Shown piece after piece: positions 7,301-12,319 of a DNA stretch of 12,319 bases. The notes beneath the pieces are model-generated. The model had not been told where the DNA came from. It searched no databases and was given only the letters and a program-made list of their open reading frames with translations. How positions within the stretch are numbered: the stretch's first letter is position 1; every line of letters starts with the position of its first letter. The translations under genes were made by a program, and so were the position numbers. The stretch comes from CAIQIA01 sp945861105 (GTDB lineage: Bacteria; Cyanobacteriota; Cyanobacteriia; PCC-6307; Cyanobiaceae), in the NCBI GenBank assembly GCA_947488815.1, contig CANLCC010000057.1, positions 1 to 12,319 of the forward strand, written 5' to 3'.

Positions 7301-8960
7301 AGCCCCGGCGCCCCAGGTGCATCTCGAGGCTCATGACGAGCTTCTCGCGCAGCGGGTCGATCGGGGGGTTCGTGACCTGGGCGAAGCGCTGCTTGAAATA
7401 GTCGTAAAGCAGATGGGGCTTGCTCGACAGCACCGCCAGGGGAATGTCGTCACCCATGCAATAGGTGGGCTCCTTGCCGGCGCCGGCCATCTCTTCGATC
7501 ACCAGGTCCAGGTCTTCGGCCGTGAAGCCGAAGGCGGTCTGGCATCGCAGCAGATCAAGGTCCGCCAGATCACGCTCCTCCCGCCAGGCGCCTGGCTCGA
7601 GGGAGCGGCGGTGCTCGGCCAGCCAGGCGGCATAGGGATGGCGACCGGCCACTTCTTCCTTGACGTCCCAGTTGCGCAGCAGGCGGCCGTTCTCGAGGTC
7701 GACGGCGAGCATCTGACCAGGACCCAGCCGTCCCTTCTCGATCACCCGGGCCTCGTCAATCTCGACGACACCGGTTTCGGAGCCCATGACCACCACCCCA
7801 TCGTCCGTGAGGCTGTAGCGGGCAGGCCGCAGGCCGTTGCGGTCGAGGGTCGCCCCGACGCTGCGGCCATCGCTGAACACCAGCAGGGCCGGACCATCCC
7901 AGGGCTCCTGCAGGCAGGCGTTGTACTCATAGAAGGCCCGCACCTCGGGGCGCGCCTCAAGGTCGGGCTGCTGGCGGAACGCCTCGGGCACAAGGGTGAG
8001 CAGGGCCTCGGTGATGGGACGCCCACTGCGCACCAGCAGCTCGAGCATGGCGTCGAGGTTGGCCGAATCGCTGAAAGCTGGATTGACGACCGGGCGGATG
8101 TCGTCGGCGGCCTCCCCCCAGACCGCATCCAGGGAGGTCTCGGCGGCCCGGGCCCAGTTGAGGTTGCCCAGCAGGGTGTTGATCTCGCCGTTATGGCCCA
8201 GAAGGCGCATGGGCTGGGCCAGGGGCCAGCGGGGCAGGGTGTTGGTGCTGAACCGTCGGTGGTAAACGGCGAAGCTGACGCAGAAGCGTTCATCGCGCAG
8301 GTCGGCATAGAACCGGGCCAGCACGACCGAGCGCACCATCGCCTTGTAGACCACCGTGCGGGTGTCGAGCGAGGCCATGTAGAGGTCTGAAGCCGCAGCT
8401 CCCCAGGCCTCGCGGGCCCGATCCCCCACCCGTCGCCGCAGGCGGAACAGCAGGGCTTCAAGGGGGCCGTCGCCGGCGTCATCGCCAGCCAGCAGCCATT
8501 GCTCGATCACCGGGGCCGTGGCCAGAGCCATCGGGCCCAGCACGGAGCTGTCGACGGGCACCACCCGCCAGCCCAGGCTCTGCAGGCCCAGCCGGGCAGC
8601 CTCTTCTTCACAGAACCGCCGGGCCTCGCTGCGGCGGTCGGCCTCCCGGGGCAGAAAGACCATGCCGAGGCCGCGGGGGCGACCGGCCGCGGCGGCGGCC
8701 GCAGGCCAGACCGCCTCAAGGAAACCCCAGGGGATGCCGCAGAGCAGGCCGGCACCGTCGCCGGAGTCGGCATCACCACCGCAGCCGCCGCGGTGCTCCA
8801 TGCAGCCCAGTCCCCGCAGGGCCTGTTCCAGCATCCAGTGGCTGGCTTCCCCGCGCAGATGCGCCAGAAAGCCGACCCCGCAGGCGTCGCGTTCCCCCGC
8901 CACGGCCCTCGGGGCCGGGCTGTCGCGATGGGGCCATTCGGGCTGCGGGAAGGCGTTCAT
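4350..8960 (-). CDS. glsF: Ferredoxin-dependent glutamate synthase (Fd-GOGAT)
   Basis: Fd-GOGAT makes two glutamates from glutamine and 2-oxoglutarate with electrons from reduced ferredoxin, forming the GS-GOGAT cycle with glutamine synthetase. The 1536-residue product has the full family architecture. A short propeptide precedes C27 in ERDACGVGF, the amidotransferase nucleophile after maturation. A central domain follows, then the FMN-binding synthase domain. The [3Fe-4S] cysteines are C1161, C1167 and C1172 (C-x5-C-x4-C), and a C-terminal glycine-rich beta-helix (GKGLNGG, GNTCLYGATGG, GDHCCEYMTGG) ends the protein. The segment after GEGGED (about 926-965, with SPTLP and NGDTACSAIKQ) matches the ferredoxin-loop region that separates the plant/cyanobacterial enzyme from the NADPH type, and no gltD is adjacent. 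Gene symbols gltS and gltB are also used. No Shine-Dalgarno sequence precedes the ATG, and no GTA-N8-TAC NtcA site was found in the upstream 124 bases. The TAG stop interlocks with the lipA TAA. Confidence 0.97.
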   Translation of the reverse strand: MNAFPQPEWPHRDSPAPRAVAGERDACGVGFLAHLRGEASHWMLEQALRGLGCMEHRGGCGGDADSGDGAGLLCGIPWGFLEAVWPAAAAAAGRPRGLGMVFLPREADRRSEARRFCEEEAARLGLQSLGWRVVPVDSSVLGPMALATAPVIEQWLLAGDDAGDGPLEALLFRLRRRVGDRAREAWGAAASDLYMASLDTRTVVYKAMVRSVVLARFYADLRDERFCVSFAVYHRRFSTNTLPRWPLAQPMRLLGHNGEINTLLGNLNWARAAETSLDAVWGEAADDIRPVVNPAFSDSANLDAMLELLVRSGRPITEALLTLVPEAFRQQPDLEARPEVRAFYEYNACLQEPWDGPALLVFSDGRSVGATLDRNGLRPARYSLTDDGVVVMGSETGVVEIDEARVIEKGRLGPGQMLAVDLENGRLLRNWDVKEEVAGRHPYAAWLAEHRRSLEPGAWREERDLADLDLLRCQTAFGFTAEDLDLVIEEMAGAGKEPTYCMGDDIPLAVLSSKPHLLYDYFKQRFAQVTNPPIDPLREKLVMSLEMHLGRRGSPLRPEPSSASVLHLPSPVLNEAELEAIASHGLPQETLSTLFPVEDGPAGLASALERLRNAAEAAVRGGACILVLSDRRAPDGTAGGIDATTTHVPPLLAVGAVHHHLLRLGLRLHTSLVVETAQCWSTHHLACLIGYGASAVCPWLSWETTRHWLAHPRTRSLIERGKLPDLSVAQAQANVRRALEDGLRKILSKMGISLLASYHGAQIFEAIGIGADLIEQAFTGTTSRVAGLSLAELASETLTFHAKAFPELNRSKLEFMGFVQYRTGGEYHLNSPEMAKALHAAVAQGPGYDHFTTYRTLLEHRPVTALRDLLELQPAAIPLPLDQVESVESLCSRFCTGGMSLGALSREAHEVLAIAMNRIGGKSNSGEGGEDPARFRVLSDVDGTGQSPTLPTLRGLRNGDTACSAIKQIASGRFGVTPEYLRSGRQLEIKVAQGAKPGEGGQLPGPKVDPYIAWLRNSKPGVALISPPPHHDIYSIEDLAQLIHDLHQINPAARVSVKLVAEIGIGTVAAGVAKANADVIQISGHDGGTGASPLSSIKHAGGPWELGLTEVHRSLLENGLRDRVLLRADGGLKTGWDVVVAALLGAEEFGFGSIAMIAEGCIMARVCHTNNCPVGVATQKEALRQRFTGLPDHVVNFFLFVAEEVRQLMSVLGVARMDDLIGRSDLLRPRAVELTKTRAVDLSCLLDPIPAAADRRWLRHGAEAHGNGPVLEDRLLADPDVVAAIEGHGVLARTLPIVNTDRSVCARLAGEIAARHGNTGFRGCLDLTFEGAAGQSFGAFLLQGLQVRLVGEANDYVGKGLNGGRLTVVPPLGAQAPGDQVILGNTCLYGATGGELFALGRAGERFAVRNSGARTVVEGTGDHCCEYMTGGVVVVLGSTGRNVAAGMTGGVAFLLDDDGRLSERINAETVALHPLSTPEQEALLRPLLEVHAASTGSERAAAILADWAGSKARFQVLVPASEKAAVGLADVPQAVG

Positions 8961-9084
8961 GGGCTGGGATCATCGGCACGCCTTTCCCGACGGGGAATCG
9001 GGCCATGGGTGTGCATGAAGGACAGATCCTAAAAGTCCGTCCAATGGCTAGGTTGGCGCCCACGGCCCCGCCGGACTGACGTCG
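8961..9084. promoter_or_regulatory. Divergent intergenic promoter region, glsF and NAGPA-family gene
   Basis: These 124 bases separate two divergently transcribed genes and must hold the glsF promoter and probably that of the plus-strand gene. For glsF, TAGGAT on the minus strand at 9031-9026 could be a -10 box, giving a leader of roughly 60 bases; the same hexamer lies upstream of tRNA-Pro. For the plus strand, TAGGTT at 9049-9054 is a weak -10 candidate. Neither has a good -35 partner, and no classical NtcA palindrome is present, so only the region as a whole is supported. Confidence 0.4.
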
Positions 9085-10776
9085 ATGCTGCCGCTGCCGC
9101 CCCCCATCGTGGAACTGGTCCAGCTGCTGCCGTCCCTTCTGGCCGACCGGCGGGAGGGAATCAATCTTGAGATCGGTGGCGAATCCGTCCGATCCCCATG
9201 GCGCTGGCAGGACGGGAACCCGGCGCGGGTGTGGTTGCCGATCGATCTGCTCGAACGGCGGTTCGGTGTCCGGCAGAGTCCCCTGCCCGGGGGGGGCCTG
9301 CGCCTGGAGAGTTACGGCTGGCGGCAGGATCTGCCGGCCTTAGCCCTGGTGACCCTGCAGGACGAGGTGGGCATCGACGCCTCGGACCTGCTCGCGCGCC
9401 TGGGGGCCCGGGTGATCCGCCCGTGGGGCAGCGGCGACGAGGGGCGGCTGCGGATCGACTGGTCGCCGGCTGTTCTGACGGGAATCCGACGGGGGCCGGG
9501 GCCGGTGCCAGCTCGGATCGTGCTGGATCTGGCGGCGTCGACGCCGATCAGCCGCAGCCGTGGCCGCGATGGGGGCCGGGACAGCCTGCGCCTGCGCCTG
9601 CAGGCCCCCGACGCCGCGGTGGCCGCCCTGCGACAGCAGGGCGTGGCCGCAACCCTCGAGGGGGACCGGCTGGTGCTGCCCCTTGAGGGCTGGCAGGCGC
9701 TCACCCTGGGGGATCCAGCCCGGATCGTGCTGGACCGCGAGCTGCCCGGATCGGCCCCGGCAGTGCCGACGGGCACCGGGGCGCAAGGTCCCAGCGTGCA
9801 GCGGCGCCTCCTCAGCTTGGAGGGCCGATCGGTGCGGATGACGGCTGTGGCCTTCGATCCCCGCCGGGACCCGTTTCTGCTGGTGCCCCTCAGCCGTCGC
9901 AGCATGGAGGGCCTCAGTTCCCTGGCCAGCCTGGCCCGCAACCAGGGGGCCGTGGCCGCCCTCAACGGGGGGTTCTTCAACCGGATCCGCGCCTTGCCGC
10001 TGGGGGGTCTCAAGGACCAGGGGGACTGGCTCTCGGGGCCGATTCTGGGGCGTGGAGGCATGGCCTGGAAACCGGGGGAGCTGCCCCGTTTCGGACGGAT
10101 GCGGCTCCAGGAATGGCTGGAGGACGACCAGGGCCGCCGCTGGCCCCTCGCCGTGCTCAACAGCGGGTTCGTCCAGCAGGGCCTGGCCCGCTACACGGCG
10201 CTCTGGGGCCCGGCCTACCGGGCGATCAGCGGCCGCGAAAGCGGGGTGCTGCTGGAGGGGGAGCGGGTGGTGGACGTGCTCGATGGGGAGAGGCTGGCCG
10301 CCGGGGTGCCCCTGGCCCCCGGGCGGCAGCTGATCGTGGGCCGCGCTGGAGTCGTGCTGCCCCACACCCTGGGGGAATCCCTGCGATTGCGACGGCAGGG
10401 GGGCCCGGAGGGTCTCGAGGAACTGCCCTATGGGATCCAGGCCGGTCCCCTGCTGCTACGGCAGGGGCAGGTGGTGCTGGATGGGGAGCTTGAGAGTTTC
10501 AGCCCCGCATTCCTGAACCAGCGGGCTCCCCGGAGCGTGGTCGCGAGCGATGGCCAGCGCCTCTGGCTGCTGACCCTGGAAGGGGAGCAGGACGCGGGGC
10601 CCACCCTGCCCGAGACCGTGGGCCTGCTGAGGCGCCTGGGCATGGTCGATGCCCTGAATCTTGACGGCGGCAGCTCCACGAGCCTGATCGTTGCCGGTGA
10701 CGAGGGCAGCACGGGCAGGGGCCTCGGCTCCAGCATCCACAATGGCCTCGGACTCGTGGGTTCGGGCCCACGCTGA
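9085..10776 (+). CDS. Phosphodiester glycosidase (NAGPA) family protein with AMIN-like N-terminal half
   Basis: Residues about 239-563 form a NAGPA/DUF2233-type domain, related to the enzyme that uncovers mannose-6-phosphate and found in bacterial exopolysaccharide or cell-wall contexts. Visible blocks are LNGGFFN (293-299), GIQAGPLLL (from 450) and the family signature LNLDGGSST (524-532). The N-terminal half (about 50-238) reads as beta-strand-rich stalk-like sequence, with two PARIVLD motifs at 142-148 and 211-217 that resemble AMIN domains, which bind the cell envelope. The ATG at 9085 follows an in-frame TAG at 9049, so little upstream extension is possible. Despite the envelope-type domains, no convincing signal peptide is seen at this start, only a mildly hydrophobic stretch (about 8-20). 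It is divergent from glsF and 24 bases upstream of the IscA-like gene. The family is clear; substrate and location are not. Confidence 0.85.
   Translation: MLPLPPPIVELVQLLPSLLADRREGINLEIGGESVRSPWRWQDGNPARVWLPIDLLERRFGVRQSPLPGGGLRLESYGWRQDLPALALVTLQDEVGIDASDLLARLGARVIRPWGSGDEGRLRIDWSPAVLTGIRRGPGPVPARIVLDLAASTPISRSRGRDGGRDSLRLRLQAPDAAVAALRQQGVAATLEGDRLVLPLEGWQALTLGDPARIVLDRELPGSAPAVPTGTGAQGPSVQRRLLSLEGRSVRMTAVAFDPRRDPFLLVPLSRRSMEGLSSLASLARNQGAVAALNGGFFNRIRALPLGGLKDQGDWLSGPILGRGGMAWKPGELPRFGRMRLQEWLEDDQGRRWPLAVLNSGFVQQGLARYTALWGPAYRAISGRESGVLLEGERVVDVLDGERLAAGVPLAPGRQLIVGRAGVVLPHTLGESLRLRRQGGPEGLEELPYGIQAGPLLLRQGQVVLDGELESFSPAFLNQRAPRSVVASDGQRLWLLTLEGEQDAGPTLPETVGLLRRLGMVDALNLDGGSSTSLIVAGDEGSTGRGLGSSIHNGLGLVGSGPR
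9508..9735 (+). repeat. In-frame direct repeat within the NAGPA-family gene
   Basis: Two 21-base copies at 9508-9528 and 9715-9735 agree at 19 of 21 positions and lie exactly 207 bases (69 codons) apart. Both encode PARIVLD. This suggests that two AMIN-like units arose by internal duplication, or that strong family constraint acts on one strand. Confidence 0.55.
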
Positions 10777-10800
10777 CCAGCCGCCCCGTCCTCCCTGAGC

Positions 10801-11139
10801 ATGACCTCGTCTCCGATCCTGAGGATCACCCCCAGGGCCGCCGCAGAACTGTTGCGGCTGTCGGGCCGCTGGGACTCGGCCGGAACGGTGACCGTGGAGC
10901 TGGTGGGCGGAGCGTGCGAGACCTGGGCCCTGGCCCTGGGTCCTCGGCGCCCCGATGGGGTGCCCCTGGCCCGGGCCGATGGCATCACGGTTCTGGGCCT
11001 GGCCAGTCAGGAGACGCTGCTGCGAGGGCTGGTGCTGGATTTCCAGCAGGATCTGGACGGTGGTGGGTTTCTTGTCCGTGGCGGCGAACGCATCCGCAGC
11101 TGCGCATGCGGGGCAGCGTTCACCCGTCTGCATGGGTGA
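10801..11139 (+). CDS. IscA/HesB-type iron-sulfur carrier-like protein
   Basis: The 112-residue product has the pattern of A-type Fe-S carriers (IscA, SufA, ErpA, HesB). It starts with ITPRAAAEL, has a central strand ending in a glycine-flanked cysteine (VGGAC, C39), then a GLVLDF strand, a GGGF turn, and the C-terminal pair C101-x-C103 in SCACGAAF. In E. coli IscA the three cysteines are at 35, 99 and 101, so the number and spacing agree closely. The first motif reads GGACE instead of the usual GGCSG-type loop, and the sequence is otherwise divergent, so it may belong to a cyanobacterial side branch. It may hold or transfer Fe-S clusters or have lost that role. It starts 24 bases after the NAGPA-family gene, without a clear Shine-Dalgarno sequence, and ends 67 bases before rpsL. 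Confidence 0.75.
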   Translation: MTSSPILRITPRAAAELLRLSGRWDSAGTVTVELVGGACETWALALGPRRPDGVPLARADGITVLGLASQETLLRGLVLDFQQDLDGGGFLVRGGERIRSCACGAAFTRLHG

Positions 11140-11206
11140 TCACGCCGGGGGGTATTGTGGGAGATTGTCGCATCCGGTCGGCCTCCGGCCTGCCCCACGG
11201 TCCTCG
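11140..11206 (+). promoter_or_regulatory. rpsL leader region
   Basis: This 67-base gap precedes the ribosomal protein cluster. TATTGT at 11153-11158 is a possible -10 box without a matching -35, and a small GGCC-TCC-GGCC hairpin follows at about 11180-11190. No Shine-Dalgarno sequence precedes the rpsL ATG. Either a promoter lies here or the cluster is read through from the upstream genes; the sequence does not decide. Confidence 0.3.
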
Positions 11207-11581
11207 ATGCCCACCATTCAGCAACTGATCCGCACCGAGCGGCAGAGCCTCAACCGCAAGACCAAGTCTCCGGCGCTCAAGGCCTGCCCCGAACGCCGCG
11301 GCGTCTGCACCCGCGTGTACACCTCCACCCCCAAGAAGCCGAACTCGGCCCTGCGCAAGGTCGCGAGGGTGCGCCTGACCTCGGGCTTTGAGGTCACGGC
11401 CTACATCCCGGGCATCGGTCACAACCTCCAGGAACACTCGGTGGTGCTCATCCGTGGTGGTCGGGTCAAGGATCTGCCGGGGGTCCGTTATCACATCATC
11501 CGCGGCACCCTCGACACGGCCGGTGTCAAGGACCGGCGGCAGAGCCGCTCCAAATATGGCGCCAAGACGCCGAAAGGTTGA
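11207..11581 (+). CDS. rpsL: 30S ribosomal protein S12
   Basis: S12 sits at the decoding centre of the small ribosomal subunit and monitors codon-anticodon pairing. The 124-residue product has the normal length and the near-invariant blocks CPERRGVCTRVYT, TPKKPNSALRK, GHNLQEHSVVLIRGGRVKDLPG and the basic end RSKYGAKTPKG. Lysines at 43 and 44 (42 and 43 without the initiator Met) and the KDLPG loop are the unmutated form, so no streptomycin-resistance substitution is seen at these sites. The frame is open upstream to 10955, but homology fixes the start at the ATG at 11207. No Shine-Dalgarno sequence precedes it. It is the first gene of the usual rpsL-rpsG-fusA order. Confidence 0.98.
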   Translation: MPTIQQLIRTERQSLNRKTKSPALKACPERRGVCTRVYTSTPKKPNSALRKVARVRLTSGFEVTAYIPGIGHNLQEHSVVLIRGGRVKDLPGVRYHIIRGTLDTAGVKDRRQSRSKYGAKTPKG

Positions 11582-11637
11582 GCCTCGCTGCCATCCCCAT
11601 TCCCCTTCCCCGTCCCCTCTGCTGACTCCCCGAGCCC
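11582..11637 (+). other. Pyrimidine-rich rpsL-rpsG spacer
   Basis: These 56 bases are almost all C and T, especially 11592-11620, with no hairpin and no Shine-Dalgarno sequence before the rpsG ATG. Such a tract is unusual beside the mixed spacers of this window and could be a single-stranded ribosome landing site, for example for S1-type binding; that role is inference. Confidence 0.4.
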
Positions 11638-12108
11638 ATGTCCCGCCGCAATGCCGCCGAGAAGCGTCCGATCCTGCCGGACCCCCAGTTCAATAGCCGC
11701 CTGGCCGCCATGATGGTGGCTCGGCTGATGAAGCACGGGAAGAAATCGACGGCACAGCGGATCCTTTCCGATGCCTTCGGGCTGATCGGCGACCGGACCG
11801 GTGCAGCACCGCTTGAGGTCTTTGAGACCGCGGTCCGCAACGCGACTCCCCTCGTGGAGGTCCGGGCCCGCCGGGTCGGTGGCGCCACTTATCAGGTACC
11901 GATGGAAGTGCGCCAGGAGCGGGGCACCGCCATGGCCCTGCGCTGGCTGGTGAACTTCTCCCGGGCCCGCAACGGTCGCAGCATGGCCCAGAAGCTGGCT
12001 GGTGAGCTGATGGATGCCGCCAATGAGGCCGGCAGTGCCGTACGCAAGCGGGAAGAAACCCACAAGATGGCCGAAGCGAACAAGGCCTTCGCCCACTACC
12101 GCTACTGA
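11638..12108 (+). CDS. rpsG: 30S ribosomal protein S7
   Basis: S7 nucleates folding of the 3' domain of 16S rRNA and lines the E and P sites of the small subunit. The 156-residue product has the standard length and the expected blocks: the basic N-terminus MSRRNAAEKR, MKHGKKSTAQRI, the beta-hairpin region VRARRVGGATYQVPMEV, RWLVNFSRARNGRSM and the C-terminal helix ending NKAFAHYRY. The ATG at 11638 is the family start. It lies in the S12-S7-EF-G order, with a C/T-rich spacer in front and a strong hairpin behind. In E. coli, S7 represses its own operon by binding the rpsL-rpsG spacer; the spacer here shows no obvious fold of that kind, so regulation may differ. Confidence 0.98.
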   Translation: MSRRNAAEKRPILPDPQFNSRLAAMMVARLMKHGKKSTAQRILSDAFGLIGDRTGAAPLEVFETAVRNATPLVEVRARRVGGATYQVPMEVRQERGTAMALRWLVNFSRARNGRSMAQKLAGELMDAANEAGSAVRKREETHKMAEANKAFAHYRY

Positions 12109-12118
12109 GGTCCGGGCT

Positions 12119-12144
12119 CAGTCGGCCCCCGGGCCGGCCGACTG
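12119..12144 (+). other. Strong inverted repeat between rpsG and fusA
   Basis: CAGTCGGCC and its exact reverse complement GGCCGACTG enclose an eight-base loop, giving a perfect 9-bp GC-rich stem starting ten bases after the rpsG stop. No T-run follows, so a simple intrinsic terminator is unlikely. It may act as an mRNA processing or stability element, or as partial attenuation between ribosomal protein and elongation factor genes. Confidence 0.55.
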
Positions 12145-12192
12145 GCCACAGCCGACCTGTAAAGTTGCGCCCGTTTGTCCCTGTCCCCCCCT

Positions 12193-12197
12193 AGGAG
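12193..12197 (+). promoter_or_regulatory. Ribosome binding site of fusA
   Basis: AGGAG lies six bases before the GTG at 12204. It is one of only two clear Shine-Dalgarno sequences in the window and supports GTG as the fusA start. Confidence 0.8.
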
Positions 12198-12203
12198 CAA
12201 CCC

Positions 12204-12319
12204 GTGGCTCGCGCCTTTCCACTGGACCGCGTCAGAAACATCGGCATCGCGGCCCACATCGATGCCGGCAAGACCACGACCACAGAACGGATCCTGTTCT
12301 ATTCGGGTGTGGTCCACAA
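12204..12319 (+). CDS. fusA: Elongation factor G, 5' end only
   Basis: Only the first 38 codons are inside the window; the gene continues past the right edge. The GTG start is followed by a short lead and the G1 (P-loop) motif AHIDAGKTTTTERILFYSG, typical of EF-G, the GTPase that drives translocation on the ribosome. EF-G, not EF-Tu, is indicated by the TTTTERILFY continuation and by the position after rpsG. Its AGGAG ribosome binding site and a 95-base spacer with a hairpin suggest stronger or separate expression from rpsG. TAAAGT at 12160-12165 could be a -10 box, but no -35 is evident. Confidence 0.96.
   Translation, partial: MARAFPLDRVRNIGIAAHIDAGKTTTTERILFYSGVVH

Noticed and set aside
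6234..8390. 718-codon open frame on the plus strand, antisense to glsF
   Set aside because: glsF on the other strand is certain, and the antisense product is low-complexity (Gly, Gln, His-rich) with no family pattern. High GC keeps antisense frames free of stops.
10955..11206. In-frame extension of rpsL upstream to 10955
   Set aside because: S12 homology begins at the ATG at 11207, and the extension overlaps the IscA-like gene in another frame.
1..12319. Mobile elements, CRISPR arrays, phage or defence genes
   Set aside because: No transposase, integrase, terminal inverted repeats, spaced direct repeats or defence domains were found; the content is housekeeping.

Overview
This window looks like ordinary chromosomal DNA from a high-GC cyanobacterium of the Synechococcus/Cyanobium group. 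Three things point there: a ferredoxin-dependent glutamate synthase with no NADPH-type small subunit beside it, a CbiG-CobJ fusion of the kind used in cobalamin synthesis, and the arrangement glutamate synthase / small conserved genes / rpsL-rpsG-fusA, which I recall from picocyanobacterial genomes. Base composition is strongly GC-rich throughout, which is why many long antisense reading frames are open. The genus-level assignment is inference.

Layout. Positions 1-359 hold no convincing gene but contain several strong hairpins of unknown role. From 360 a two-gene unit runs on the plus strand: a secreted protein of unknown function with two Ig-like segments and an acidic tail, then cobJ (CbiG-CobJ fusion), joined by a TGATG stop/start overlap. 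A tRNA-Pro(CGG) lies on the minus strand, its 3' end overlapping the end of cobJ. Divergent from the tRNA, only 24 bases away, lipA (lipoyl synthase) begins. lipA converges on glsF (Fd-GOGAT, 1536 residues, minus strand), and their stop codons interlock.

Right half. Divergent from glsF, a 563-residue phosphodiester-glycosidase (NAGPA) family protein with AMIN-like repeats is followed by an IscA/HesB-type A-type iron-sulfur carrier-like protein. The translation genes rpsL, rpsG and the 5' end of fusA close the window.

How the genes relate. Fd-GOGAT ([3Fe-4S] and FMN) and LipA (two [4Fe-4S] clusters) are iron-sulfur enzymes of nitrogen assimilation and lipoate synthesis, and an A-type Fe-S carrier-like gene lies nearby; any functional link is inference. 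I found no mobile element, CRISPR array, phage gene or defence system, and no evidence of a new multi-gene system. The best candidates for a second look are the unassigned structured 5' region, the overlapping and interlocked gene ends, the secreted Ig-like protein coupled to cobJ, the internal duplication in the NAGPA-family protein, and the leader or spacer structures in the rpsL-rpsG-fusA cluster.
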